The notes under the pieces: model-generated
The model's database searches: none
Seen by the model: only the letters and a program-made list of their open reading frames with translations
What the model was told of the DNA's origin: nothing
NCBI GenBank assembly: GCA_030761205.1
Contig: JAULJL010000003.1
Coordinates: forward strand, 32,956,301 to 33,020,300
Length of the DNA: 64,000 nucleotides
DNA from: Fremontodendron californicum
Lineage: Eukaryota; Streptophyta; Magnoliopsida; Malvales; Malvaceae
Reading direction: 5' to 3'
Position numbers and translations under genes: made by a program
Shown here: one piece after another, positions 23,699 through 38,600 of the stretch
Layout: every line of letters starts with the position of its first letter
Numbering within the stretch: position 1 is the stretch's first letter

Positions 23699-26600
23699 CT
23701 ATAAAAATTTTCAAGTTATATCATTACTTTTTTTTTCTTTTTTACAAAGGATGTTGTAGTTTGAGAATAGGAAAAAGAGTTACCAAGATTGGGATTCTAA
23801 CTCAAATTTGCTAAATATCACCTTTTAAAGGTGACTACATGAACTAATTGAACTAAACTTTAGGTTCATTTATATCATTAATTTATTATCTCATATGAAC
23901 AACTTTTGATAAAGCAAAAAGCAATGTAAGAAAAAGCAAACATCCAATGCAGTAACTAAAAAGAGTCTAATAATTAACGATTACTGGTGAGAGATGACTG
24001 AACATTGTATTGTAACTTGGAATTGCAGATCAAGAAAAAAACTAATTTACTGCAAATGATATATCTTACCTTCATAAAAATTGCATCTCCTTTAGGTACA
24101 CTTTCAAACATATCTCCCCCTACATGTTCAACGCCTGTAATTATATATGTTGATTATCATCTGTTAGTGTACAAACAGGGTATACCAAAGTAACCAGGCA
24201 AAACATACTATTTAGCAATCAAGGAACTCCAAAACACAAAAAGCCATAAATTGATTTTTGGAAATTTTGGCTACTTCAAATGATTTAGTTTTTTCTTTTA
24301 AACACAAAAATACAACCGAATTGAAAAAGGGAATGCACTAGTAATAGTAATAGAAGCCTCAGTTGGTTTATGCAGCTATTCTTAAGAAATAAAATCCAGC
24401 TCTTTTATACTTAGTAACAATTAGCTGAACATTTCACTTCCACATTCTGGTTTTGGACTGAGGTAATTGATTTAAAAAAAAGAAAAAAAAGAAGGCTATG
24501 ACTATGACTTTGTAATATACAGAATAATATATATATATATATTGTTAAATTGTCCAATACCAGCCCAAGGAAAAAATAAAAGCCTAACAATGTGTGGTTG
24601 CAATTGTGTGGTTTAATGTGTGGTTGTAGTTGTGTGATTTAAATGTGTGGTTGTTATTAAACAACAATGGGTGATTGTAATTTATTTAGATTTTATATTT
24701 GTGTGGCTTGTGTTTGTCTTGGTATTGTATAAATACCCCCCTCCCTTGCATTTGTAAATCATCAAGTAGTAAGCTTCAATAAGCAATAAAAGTTCTAAGT
24801 TTTCCTAAGGAGTTATTCTCTAAAGAGTGTAGTCTAGAGTGAAGTGTGAGCATTTGTGAGTTTTCCTAAAATCTAAACTTTCTTCTTTGAGTGGTAAAAT
24901 TAGAGTTATCTACTCTAAGTTTTTTCTCAACAATTGGTATCAGAGCTAGGTTATGAGTTACTACCATAGTTACTATTCACACGTGTCACTATATACTTTT
25001 ATAGTAATTGTTAACATATACGAGATTTATTCAAGTATACGGTATACGATACTATTCACGTATACGGTACTGTTCACGGTGAAATAGTTATTCAGGTACT
25101 ATTTTTGGTTTGAGCGTTCTTGAGTCGTGAGGAGTTTGTACTCTACAAGTTTGTGTCTCAAAATCAAGCTTGTTCGGTATTGTTAGAGTCTTGCCGACAC
25201 GATGGGTGATCTTCAAGTAGTTGGAGGAATCAAGAAGCTCAATCACAAAAATTACAACACATGGAAGACGTGTATGATGTCTTACCTACAAGGTCAAGAC
25301 CTTTAGGAAGTCGTTGGTGGTAGTGAAGTTACGAAGCCCGAGCAAGAAGATGCTCAAGGAACCTTGCGCAAATGGAAGATTAAAGTGGGTAAAGCCATGT
25401 TTGCCCTTAAGACCACAGTTGAAGAAGAAATGTTGGAACACATACAAAAGCTAGAAACGCCAAAAGAAGCGTGGGATACTTTAGATGCACTTTTTTCGAG
25501 AAAGAATGACACAAGACTTCAACTTCTTGAGAATGAATTGTTATCAGTTGCACAACGGGATATACCGATTGCTCAATACTTTCACAAGGTAAAAACGTTA
25601 TGCCGTGAAATTTCTGATTTAGATCCTACAGCTGCTATTGGAGATACCAGGGTAAAAAGAATAATTATCCATGGTTTGAGGCCCGAATATCGCAGCTTCG
25701 TTGCCGCTATACAAGGATGGCCAACTCAACCATCACTTGTAGAGTTTGAAAATTTGCTTGTTGGTCAAGAATCTATGGCCAAGCAAATGGGAGAGGTCTC
25801 GTTGAAAAGTGAAGAGGAAGCACTCTACACCAACAAAAGCAAAGGCAAATTCAAACAGCACGTCGGTGGTGGATCTAAAAAGTATGGTGACAAGACAAAA
25901 AGTCATCAAGGAGAAGGAAGCTCTCGTCCAGGGGGAGCTTCAAAGAATCGTAGCAATAATAAAAGATTTGAAGGTAACTGTTACAACTGTGACAAGAAAG
26001 GTCACATGGCAAAAGATTGTTGGTTTAACAAAAGGCCCGCTGAGAGCAATGCTGCTACTTCTAGTACAAAGGAGAAAAGCGAAGATGATTGGGACGCTGA
26101 AGCATTTTTTGCTATGGAAGAGGAAGAGTTAGCTCTCACAGTAACAACGGCAGACCAAATTGACTATGAGAATGACTGGATTGTCGATTCAGGTTGCTCA
26201 AATCACATGACAGGCGATAAACAGAAGTTGCAGAACCTGTCAGAATACAAGGGAAATCGCATTGTTGTGACAGCTGATAATTCAAGATTACCGATTACTC
26301 ACATCGGTAAGACGGTAGTAGCACCTCGATATAGTCATAATCAGGTACCACTACAAGATGTTTACCATGTCCAAGGCATGAAGAAAAATTTGCTTTCAGT
26401 GGCACAATTAACATCGTCAGGTCACCATATTCTGTTTGGTCAAAGAGATATGAAGGTATATCCTGATCTCAAAATCTTAGGACAGCCGATGATGGAAGGA
26501 CGACGTCTGGAGTCAGTCTATGTGATGTCAGCAGAGTCAGCATATGTAGACAAGACAAGAAGGAGCGATACAGCAGATTTATGGCACATGCGGTTAGGTC

Positions 26601-29600
26601 ATGTTAGTTATTCCAAGCTAAGTATGATGATGAAGAAGCTGATGCTTAAGGGACTTCCTCAGCTTGACATAAGAACAGACACAGTTTGTGCAGGATGCCA
26701 ATATGGTAAAGCACACCAATTGCCATACGAGGAGTCAAAGTTTAAAGCAAAAGAACCATTAGAGTTAGTTCACTCTGATGTATTTGGGCCCGTTAAGCAA
26801 CCATCAATTAGTGGAATGCGGTACATGGTGACGTTTATTGATGATTTCTCCAGGTATGTGTGGGTTTTCTTTATGAAAGAAAAGTCTGACACTTTCTCAA
26901 AGTTTAAAGAGTTCAAAGAGATAGTTGAAAGAGAAGTGGGAAAGAAGATATGTTGCTTGCGCACAGACAATGGAGGAGAATATAGCTCAGGTGAATTCTC
27001 TCAATACCTACGAGAATGCAACATACGTCATCAGTATACTTGTGTCAATACACCACAACAGAATGGTGTAGCAGAGAGAAAGAATCGGCATCTTGCAGAA
27101 ATTTGTCGGAGTATGCTGTATGCAAAGAATATACCCGGAAGATTTTGGGCCGAAGCTATGAGAACCGCAGCCCATGTGATCAACAAACTTCCTCAACCAA
27201 GGTTAGAGTTTGTTTCACCCTTTGAGAAATTATGGAAAATGAAACCTTCAGTCAGCTACTTTCGAGTATTTGGTTGTGTATGTTATGTATTTGTTCCTGA
27301 TCATTTACGTAGCAAGTTTGATAAGAAAGCAACTAGGTGTATCTTTGTGGGATACGACAACCAAAGAAAAGGGTGGAAATGTTGTGATCCTACGAGTGGA
27401 AGATGTTACACTTCACGCAATGTGGTATTCGATGAAGCATCTTCTTGGTGGTCCTCAGAAAAGGAGGTGTTGTCAGATTCAAAAGAATTTGAAGACATGC
27501 TACAACAGAAAATGGGAGAGTATATTGTCCAACTTCAATCAACTTCAGATGAAGTAGAAGACCTATGTGATGATGACGATGACGAGCAAGTGTTAGTCCA
27601 GAGTCCTTGGCAAACTGGTGTGTATCAACCAGATGTTAGATCGAGTGAAGTGGAAGAACCATCTCCACAATCACAAATCCGAAGGACAACAAGAGCACGG
27701 AAGCCAAATCCCAAATATGCTAATGCAGCCATAGTGGAAGAACCAATTGCAACAGAACCTTAGACGTTTGAAGAAGCATCACAGAGTTCTGAGTGGATTA
27801 TGGCTATGAAAGAAGAGATCACTGCGCTTGAGCAGAATCAGACTTGGGATCTAGTGCCAAAACCAAGAGATGTGAAACCCATATCCTGCAAGTGGGTTTA
27901 CAAGATAAAACATCGTCCAGATGAGTCGATTGAAAGGTACAAGGCACGGTTGGTGGCTCGTGGTTTCTCTCAGAAGTATGAGCTAGACTATGATGAAACG
28001 TTTAGTCCGGTGGCAAGACTTACAACCGTACGAGTCCTACTTGCCCTTGCAGCCAACAAAGACTGGAACTTGTGGCAGATGGATGTGAAGAATGCATTCC
28101 TTCATGGAGAGCTAGATCGGGAAATCTACATGATTCAACCACTGGGATTTCAAAACCAAAATCATCCTGAGCATGTGTGTAAGCTGCGAAAGGCACTTTA
28201 CGGATTGAAACAAGCACCTAGAGCATGGTATGGTAAGATTGCTGAATTTTTAACTCATAGTGGTTATTCAGTGACACCTGTAGATTCCAGCTTGTTTGTC
28301 AAAGCTAATGGAGGAAAGCTAGCTATCGTATTGATATATGTGGATGATTTAATCATAACTGGTGATTATGAGGCAGAAATTCTTCAAACCAAGGAGAATA
28401 TATCAGTTCGTTTCCAAATGAAAGAACTTGGACAACTCAAGCACTTTCTTGGTCTAGAGGTTGATCACATACAAGAAGGAATATTTCTCTGTCAACAAAA
28501 ATATTCTAAAGATTTGCTAAAATGGTTTGGAATGCTCGAGAGCAAGCCAATTTCAACACCGATGGAACCAAATGGCAAGATGTGTGCACTTGAAGGCAAA
28601 GACTTGGAAGATGCAACTATGTATCGACAATTGGTAGGTAGCCTGATCTACTTAACCTTGACTCGACCTGACATTTCTTATACAGTTGGTGTGATGAGTC
28701 GGTATATGCAAAATCCGAAGAAGCCTCATTTAGAAGCAGTTCGACGAATACTAAGATATGTGAAAAGTACAATAGATTATGGTCTTTTGTACAAGAAAGG
28801 TGAAGACTGTAAGTTAGTTGGTTATTGTGATGCTGACTATGCAGGAGATCATGACACCAGGAGATCAACAACTGGGTACATGTTTAAACTTGGTTCTGGA
28901 ACAATTTCTTGGTGCAGTAAGAGACAACCAACGGTATCATTGTCAACTACGAAGCTGAGTATCGAGCAGCAGCAATGGCAGCTCAAGAGTGTACGTGGCT
29001 GATACAACTAATGAGTGATCTACATCAACCAGTAGATTATGCAGTTTCGTTGTATTGCGACAACCAGTCAGCAATTCGTTTGGCAGAAAATCCAGTCTTT
29101 CACGCAAGAACCAAACATATAGAAGTGTATTATCACTTTATCAGAGAAAAGGTTCTACAAGAAGAGATTGAGATGAAGCAGATCAAGACAGATGATCAAA
29201 TGGCAGATTTATTCACAAAAGGTTTGAGTATCAACAAATTTGAAATGTTTCGTCGTCAACTCAACATGGTGCAAAGAGGAAGAGCTGGTATTGAGGGGGA
29301 GTGTTAAATTGTCCGATACCAGCCCAAGGAAAAAATAAAAGCCTAACAATGTGTGGTTGCAATTGTGTGGTTTAATGTGTGGTTGTAGTTGTGTGATTTA
29401 AATGTGTGGTTGTTATTAAACAACAATGGGTGATTGTAATTTATTTAGATTTTATATTTGTGTGGCTTGTGTTTGTCTTGGTATTGTATAAATACCCCCC
29501 TCCCTTGCATTTGTAAATCATCAAGTAGTAAGCTTCAATAAGCAATAAAAGTTCTAAGTTTTTCTAAGGAGTTCTTCTCTAAAGAGTGTAGTCTAGAGTG

Positions 29601-32600
29601 AAGTGTGAGCATTTGTGAGTTTTCCTAAAATCTAAACTTTCTTCTTTGAGTGGTAAAATTAGAGTTATCTACTCTAAGTTTTTCTCAACATATATAAGGC
29701 AAGATGTTACCAGGGTAGGGCGGGGCATGTTTTATAACATGAGGCAAGTCAAAATTAATTCCTTTAATAGAGGGATACTTGGAAGTGATAATTCTGAGGG
29801 CGACTCCAAGACCACCGCCAACATCAACCACACGGATGAGCTGCTCAAAACCCTTGTAGCTCTCCAAGATCTTCTTCATAACTAGAGTCGTGTGATTGAT
29901 CATTGCAGTATTAAAAACTTGATTGAACCTTGCGTCCTTGCCGGGGTATTCGAATGCGTTTGTTCCATGGACCCTGTCAAATGGAACTCCTCCTTCAATG
30001 ATTGCATCCTTCAGCTGCGACCTATATATTATGCGAATTATCATGCCGGAATTTGTTAATTATAAGACCTATATATATCTAATGTATATCTAAAAAGCTA
30101 TACAAAGTAAATAGTTAATTAGGCGAAGTGGGCAATTCTTTGAGTTGAAAATAAACCTACCAAGCTAGCCATTAGAAGTTAAGAACTAATTCAATTATCA
30201 AAAAAAAAAAAAGGTTAAGAACTAATTTAAGTATACCTTTAGTACAATAGCTTTTGGTATAAGTTATGTTTTTTACGTAACAATTATTTTTGTAAGAGTT
30301 GTGCTTTTGCAACACAACTTATTATAGTGCAACTATTTTTTTTATTAATTAATTGTAACTTAATTATTTTTGAGAAATTAAAAAATATATAATTAATTGC
30401 ATTAAGTCCAAATGCTAAGCATCTACGATATTAAAAGGGTCCATTTAGATGAGCGATGAGATTGAAAACAACGGTGGCAGTCAGACTAGTTACTATAGTG
30501 GTGATATTGAATATTGTAATGGTGAGATTAAAATCAATGGTGAGATATTTGTTTTTATGCAAAAGCAACGGTGGTGGTCATATGCGAATGAAAATAACCA
30601 TTAAGGATATTAATGTAAGATTGTATTGATAAATTATTTTTATATATTTTTTTAATAATATTTAATATTTCAATATATATTATTTTATATATTTATTAAA
30701 TATTTTAATTAATTAACTAATTATTATATAATTATATAAATTTAAAAATATAAAAAAGAAATTGAAAAATTTTTAGAAAAAAAGTTTAAAGTTACACTTT
30801 ATCCAGGCAAGGTCCAATGGAAGCCACTAGACTCTGCCTCGAGTATTGGTAAATTTTACACGACAATATACTATCTAAATGCGTGCATTTACCACCAGTT
30901 GGTATATTGAATTTCGCATCGCAAATGCGGGGAAATTCAAATGCACCATAAATAAAATAAGCTCACTAGATGAATCTTAGTAGCCCACCTAGCATTTAGT
31001 AATTTGTCCAAGTAAAATAACAAAAGAGTATCTTATTTCATACATTTTAATCTTGACTTTCTTAAGCAACATGAGATTAGCTACCCACCAACATTTTAAA
31101 TTATTTGTTTTAATGGGTAAATTCAAAAATTTGATCGTTAAACACAAATTTGAGTCTCCACCAATTTTTTTTATTATGTGTAATTGACCACCTGTATGAA
31201 TTTACTCCTTTTAAAGAAATACTAAGTTTGACGAAGGCATTTTTAAAATTATAGATTCTAGTCTACATTATAAGAATTAAGTTCGGGAGTATGGTTACGT
31301 GTGGAAAAAGATTAGCACTCACATAACGTCCGTCCAGAATGATGACACCTGATTGGTATATGTTATCCTAAAGTTAATCTTAAGTAACACTACAAGAGAA
31401 CGTCGTTTTACCGACAGATTCATTACTGACGGAAAAAATACGTCGGTAATAATTAGTATTACCTATGGAAATGCGAGTATTATCGACAGAATTCTATCGA
31501 TAATGTTTTTGACTATTACCGACGGAATTTTTGAACATTACCGACAGAATATTTACGACCGAATTATTCCGTCGACAATTTCCGTCGGTAATACTTTGGC
31601 GCGAATCTAATTCGTTCCCGCCAAATTATTACCGATGGATATAGGACTTTTACCGACGAAAAATTTCGTCGGTAAAAATAAAATCAGTTTTTTTTAAAAA
31701 TAAAAAAGAAAAAGAAAGCTTTTTTAAAAAGAAAATAATTAAAAATAATTGAAAAAACCTTTTACTGACGGAATTTCTGTCGGTAATGTGGAAATTCATT
31801 TGGTAAAGAATTACTGACGGAAACACATATCACAGACGAAATTTGGTCGAAAAATATTTTTGTAAAAAAATTAAAATTTCAAGCTTTATTAATTGATGGG
31901 AAAAAACTATTTCAGACGGATATTTCGTTGAAATTTTAGGTGGGAGTTTTGGCGGTCAAATTTTGACGAAAATTCCATCGCTAATACTTTTGACCAGAAC
32001 TGACCCTCCCCTTTCTTCTTTCTTTCTTATTTTTCCCTCTTCTCTTTCTTTTCTCTCTTTTCTCTCTTCCACGCCCAGGAGAGGAGTTCCTTATTTCTTG
32101 TAATCAGAGGGAGTTATATACTGCAGTACTTGTAAGATTATCCAAGCATTTGGTTGTTCAAAGGAGTAGTAAAATTTCTTCTGGTCCAAGCTGCTTTTGG
32201 GTATTAGTGGGTCGATATCGTGTCTCGTCTAAAGGTTGCTGTATGTTGAATTAAACATGGCATTTCCTTTAAATGTCTATCTTCAATATTCCCATACGTT
32301 CTCTATTAATATATGCTAATTTTTTTTTTCTAAGCCAAAAGAATTTTATAAATAACTAAAAGGTTACAAAGATTATGCTAATCACATGATTAGCAAGATG
32401 CCATCAACAAGAGACATAAAAAAACTTCAGTACACAGCAGAAAGACACCTAGAAAAACAAAATAGACCATGATAGCAATCAAAGCCATAACATGCAATCA
32501 TATAACCCCTCAAAGAAATTAAGAACACAACAATCGTATTTGATGTCTTCAACTTCCCAAATAGAGCAGCTCCAAAATATACCAAAACCCAACAACCTAG

Positions 32601-35600
32601 TATAAATTACCACCAATATTCCAGCAAATCAATGCCTCAAGAATCACATTACCCAACCCATTAAAACAATGCCTCAAGAAACAGATTATCCAACCCATCA
32701 AAACGCCCACAAGGAAATCCCGATATTCAACAAAAGGCACCCAAAGTCTGTAAACTAACTCCATTTAGGTTCCTTAAACTAATATATGCTACTTGATTTT
32801 AGTTAATGTCTGGTTTGAATTCCTGGGTTCTATATTTGTTTCATTATTTTATATATACTGCTTCAACCTAGTTCTAAAATTTATCATTGTTTCCTTATAT
32901 TTTTCTTTTAACTAAATGGTATTGGATTAATCCTGTTTGCTATTGTTCTACTTTATTCTTCACTTGAAGATTATCCAAATGAACAAAATCGAACATGTTT
33001 TGCTTACATTTTTCTTTCATTCTTTTTTTCTTTCTAATGTAAGCCTGTTATGTATCTGGAAATGAAGAATTTTGGTCAGAGCTCAAGTGTTCTAGAATAT
33101 ATTTTTTAAACATTATAATTCATATCACAAATAAAGAAACAAAGAAAAATTAAAGAAATAAACGAAGGGAAGGAAACTTTTAATAAATTTGATTATTATA
33201 ATTATTTAAATAAAATTAAAATTTATTTTTTTTATTTCTGAAGAAGAAATTACCGACGGAATTCTCCGTCGGTAATACATTTTCTGCGACGGAATATTTC
33301 GTCACAAATAATATTTGCGACTGAATTTTTTTCGACGGAATTAGTATCACCAACTTAAGAATTATCGACGGAATACAGACTTTTACTGACGAAAAATTTC
33401 GTCGGTGAAAATCCGTTCTCTTGTAGTGTAAATTGTTTTAATTTAAATTTTTAGATTAAATTTATTATTTATTAAATATTGAAAATTTCTCAAGTTTCTT
33501 TCCACTATTCAAGTTAGATTCAAAAAAAAAAAAAATCGCACATCAAGAGTATCCAAGAGAAACGGTTTTTTTATATAAATATAGCAAAAAAAAATCCCAA
33601 AATACCGATGCTTTTAGATTAATTCCCGAAATACGCTGGTTTTAACACTAGCTGGGAAATCGCCAGCCCCCATGGCGATTTCCCAGCATCAAAATATTGA
33701 TTTTGGCTAAAAATACCAAGGGAAATCGCCATGGGGGGTGGCGATTTCCCTTGGTGTTTTTTTTCAAATTTTGATAAAAATACCAAGGGAAATCGCCACC
33801 CCCCATGGCGATTTCCCTTGGTATTTTTAACCAAATTTGTAAAAAGGATGAAGGGAAATCGCCATGGGGGGTGGCGATTTCCCTTCATGTAAATTTTTTT
33901 TTTAATTAATAAACAATTTTTAATTTTTTTTTAATTTGTAAATTTTATTTTTTAATTTTAAAAATTATAAATTAAATTAAATTTCTTATTAAATTAAAAT
34001 ATGGAAAATTTTGTTTCTTATAAAAATTAAAAAAATAAAATAATATTTCTTCTTAAATTTGTATATCAAAAATTATATTTGTAAGTTTTGTTTTAATTTT
34101 AAAATTTTGTAAGTTTTGTCTTTTAATTTTAAAATTTATAAATTAAATTAAATTAATTTTTTTATAATTTTAAAAATAAAGAAATTTCGTAAGGTGTATT
34201 TTATTATTTAAAATTTATGAACAAATTTTTTTAAATTTTGTTAATTGATTTGTATTAGATAAAAACAAAAAACAAACAAAAAAACTTGCATTACATTTTC
34301 CCTTATAATCCAAAGTACATGATAAGTTGAGAAAAACATGTAATTCATTTATTGTTGATGCGAAGTCTCCCCCAATGTGCCAAATCGATGCGGACAATTT
34401 CGACGGTTATGACCTTCGTTTCTGCATAATCCACAACGTTTTGGTTGGCCTTTCTCCCTGAGGTCCATTTCATTACGAATACGACTTGATTTTGGCCGAC
34501 CATGTGGATTTCTCCGCATTTCTTGATTGGGACACACTTCTGGACCATCATATTGAGGCCAGTAACCTTCATTTCCAACAGCTTCGAACTCATGTCTATA
34601 AACATTCAATATAGTTTCCAGTCTATAGACTTTGTCCACATATTGCATGCAATCTACATGGACATGTGCACAGGCAGCAACTACATGTGAGCAAGGGAAC
34701 CTTTGTGCTTGAAACTTTCCACAATCACACCACATGTCACTGAGGTTGACTTTGTACTTCATTGCAGAAACACCCTCTTGTGGAGCAACTAACTCTTCAA
34801 CCAGAAAAGATTGATTTGTTCGCGTAAAATTACGAACAATGTGGGAGTTAGCTTTCCTGCGATTTTCTTGCATAGCTTGTGTGACTGTTTCACAATATGT
34901 GTGCCCTCCCTCTATCATGGCAATTTGCTTGTTCCCCATCTTAACAAAATGTGCAGCCAACCTATAATATGTTGATTGCACTAAAGCAGTAATGGGAAGA
35001 TGACGCGTTCCCTTCAACACCGAATTGATAGATACAGCTAGGTTGGTTGTCATATTGCCATAACGCCTTCCTTGATCATATGACTGCGCCCACTTCTCCT
35101 TGGGGATCCTATCAAGCCAATTAGCCGCCTCTGCATTTTCTCCACGAAGATTGTCATACATGAAATGAAAATTCGGTCGCCTCAACTCGTATCCTAATAA
35201 ATTTTAAAACAAAAAACTTGTGAATTTCAATATTATTTTATATGCTAAACGAAATATAAGAGATAAAATAACTATGATTTGATTCCATACCCATGTTAAC
35301 AATTTGTCGACGCAATTCCTTATTGTTAAACTTTTTCATAAAGTTCGCTGCAATGTGTCGAATGCAGTACACTGAATATGCATGTGGAGGATTCCATCCA
35401 CCATCGCGTCTAATCGCAGCTTTGATGGCTTCATGTCGATCAGACATCAAGCAAATGCCAGGCTGTTTTGTCACGTTTCTGCGCAAGTTACTGAGAAAGA
35501 ATGACCAAGCCTCTGTTGTCTCACCCTCCACAATGGCAAAGGCAATTGGCAGTATGTTTCGGTTGCCATCTTGTGCAATAGCTAACAATAACGTGCCTTT

Positions 35601-38600
35601 GTATTTTCCATATAAGAAAGTACCGTCTATTTGCACAATAGGTTTACAATACGGATACCCTTCAATGTACGACTTAAATGTCCAAAATAGTCGATGGAAT
35701 ATTCTCTTACCCTGGACCAGTCGATCACCGTGATATGCAGGTACCGTTTGCAATTCCACAATTGTACCAGGCACGAAATGTTGCATTGCACCTAACCATT
35801 TAGGTAGCTCATTGTACGATCTTTCCCAATCGCCAAATACTCGAACAATTGCCTTTTGCGTTGCTTGCCATGTTTTCCTGTAGGAGGTGATGTATCCATA
35901 CCGGATTCGCATCTCAGCGATCAAAACTGAAACGGAAATCTCCGGATTTGCTTGGACCAATGACAAAATGCATGAACAGATCATGTTACAATCTAACTTG
36001 CAATGATCTTGTGAAATCCTCCCCGATGTGCAAGTATGAGGCCCTTAATATTTTCTAATCTCCCATAGATGTTTATTCTTCATAAAAGTTGCCCTTATTC
36101 TCCAATTACACCCATTCCCATACATTACGCACTTGGCATAATATTTCGTCGGCTCAGATTCAATTACTCTGTAATCTACAGAGTTTTTGATGTTATAGTG
36201 CTTGATAGCTGAAAGCACAGCCTCTTTCGTTGGGAATTGTAACCCAACACACAGATCAACTGCAGATGGATCAAATGTCAGAGGCATAGCTAATGTATGA
36301 GCATACTCTGGAAATTCCGGCACATGCATTGCCTCCAGATCCAGTGTATGCATATGGGATGCAGCCTGATATGGGGGAATATCTCGATGAGTGTTGATAT
36401 CTCCATGAGTGTTGATATCTCCATGAGTGTTGATCTCAGCAGGGACGACGTCTGGGTCAGAATCAGTATTGTCATCACTTGCGAATTCAGCATCCTCTTC
36501 CTGCTCACTAAATTCACCAACATCTTCACCATGGACTCCACGTGGACGAACAGGATCAACACCAGCTGTGATAGGATCCAAGATGGCCCAATCCCATGAC
36601 AATTTTTATATGGGCCAAGATCCAAGAAGATCTAGGAAACATGGCAAGAATGGGTGGAATTCACTTGGGCCATGTTGCAAGTTATTTAAGAAAGACTTCA
36701 ACATGCAAGATGGGCTTGCATCCAAGTTTGATCCATGTGATTCAAGAACACAAGGTGGCACATTAAGAGGGCTTATTTGGGTTTATTTTAATTCTTATAA
36801 TTACTTAGGCATTTGGGCCTATATTATGTAACATGGACATCTTTTAATTATTTAGGTTTGGGCTTGAGCATGTTCAGCTCATATTTTACATATTATTACT
36901 TAGTAGATTAGGGTTATCATATGGAGGCTATAAATATATGTCTTAGCCGCCTACTTCAATTATCTTTTGATCAATTAAGTCTGATTTTATTCAGTGAGAG
37001 TTTTCTCTTTTTAGTTCTTGAAAGAACTTAGGAACTTATCAAAGAATTCCTTCTTTGTGGCGTTCAACCTATCAAACTTAGGTTCTTGAAACGAGAGTTC
37101 TTAGGGTTTAGATTACATGCTTAATCTAGGTTCTTTGAAACAGGCTTTTAAGGGTTTAAGTTTTCTTTGCCTGAATCTTGGCTTTTCTGGGTTAGGTATT
37201 TCAATTTGTTAGTGGGTTCAAAGGGTTTAACCCCTAGGGTTCACATCAGTTGGTATCAGAGCTTAGGGACCAATCAGGTCAAATCTTTTTATCTTCTTTA
37301 CCATAGGGTATTGGAGTTTTTTCTCAACTTTTTTTGTTTTGGGGTTTCAGACATACTTGTCATAGGGGTTATAGCTTTAGGCTTTTTTTTTTTGTCTAAT
37401 AGTTATAGTTTTTAGGGCAGTTTTCGTTTGGGGTTTCATTCTTGGAAGTTGGTTTAGATACTATCATAACAAAATCAATAACAAGATTTTGGGGTTTCAG
37501 ATATTCTTGTCTTAGGGTTATAGCTTTAGGCATTTTTCCTAGGGTTATAGTTTTTAGGCAGTCTAAGTTTGTGGTTTCAGTCTTGAAAAGTGGTTTAAAT
37601 CAAGATTTCGTTTCTTGAATTCTTGATCAATTAAAATTTCTTCTTATTGATTCTTAATCCGAATCTTGAAAAAAAAAATTCAAGAATTCAGAGGGGCATT
37701 CGAACAGTCCCAAGAAAGAAAAAAGAAGTTCATCCGAGATTTCAAGAAAATCAAGAAGTCTCGTTCTTGAAAAAAAAAAGTGTTCAAATAGGCAGAAAAA
37801 GAAAGAAAGATTCGAAAAAGATTGAAAAGAAGAAAGAATCGACATTCATCTTTTCTTTTTTTTTACTAACCAAAGTTGTTTTGCAGCGACTTTAAGATGT
37901 CTCTCACATTATGCGACGAAGTAAAGCAGGCTCTACAAGAGATGAAAGAGATCACCTTATCGTTTGAGAGGTTTGTGCAACAAGAGGAAGAAAGATGGAG
38001 AACAAAAAAGAGAGAAAAAGAGAGAAGAAAAAAAGAAAAAGAAAGTGAGGTGGCTGCAAATAAAGAAAAGTAGGAAGAAACAGAGAGTAAAAAAGAAAGT
38101 GAAAAAGAAATAGAGGTGACTGAAATTAAAGAAGTAAGAGATGAGCCACTAGTGAAAAATGAGACAATTTATGCCGAAGGAAATAAAGAATTTGAGAATT
38201 TTTCTGATGTAAAAGACAGTGAGGTTTTTATTCTTGATGCTTCTAACCAATCTCTTCCTATTTTTCCTGTTTCTTTGTTGAAGGATTGTGAGGATTTATT
38301 TTCGGAGGAGTTGCAGGATGGGTTGTCACCCATAAGCGGCATTGTGCATCACCTTGATTTAATACCTAGCGCCGTCATTCTCACACACAATGCTAAGATT
38401 CGAGGGAGAATCTTTTCGAGGAAAGGGGGAATGATAGGATCCAAGATGGCCCAATCCCATGACAATTTTTATATGGGCCAAGATCCAAGAAGATCTAGGA
38501 AACATGGCAAGAATGGGTGGAATTCACTTGGGCCATGTTGCAAGTTATTTAAGAAAGACTTCAACATGCAAGATGGGCTTGCATCCAAGTTTGATCCATG

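Larger units (their letters stand above)
24543..29690 (+). mobile_element. Ty1/copia LTR retrotransposon, nearly complete, in COMT intron 2
   Basis: This 5,148-bp element lies opposite to COMT. LTRs are 390 and 389 bp (TGTTAAATT...TCTCAACA), with the 5-bp duplication tatat at 24538..24542 and 29691..29695. The PBS tggtatcagagc fits initiator tRNA-Met, and the PPT is ttgagggggag. By eye the LTRs differ at three positions plus one indel, about 99% identity, so the insertion is young. One long gag-pol frame carries two nonsense changes and one frameshift. Confidence 0.95.

Noticed and set aside
26770..28871. Minus-strand ORFs over the Copia gag-pol
   Set aside because: They are shadows of the well-supported plus-strand polyprotein.
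31353..31610. ORF of 85 codons
   Set aside because: It lies across the CACTA terminus and its subterminal repeats.
33619..33888. ORF of 89 codons on the minus strand
   Set aside because: It is produced by the palindromic TIR units; the same peptide text appears from the opposite TIR.
33650..33890. CRISPR or terminator-like hairpins
   Set aside because: They are part of long terminal inverted repeats mirrored at 41160..41430.
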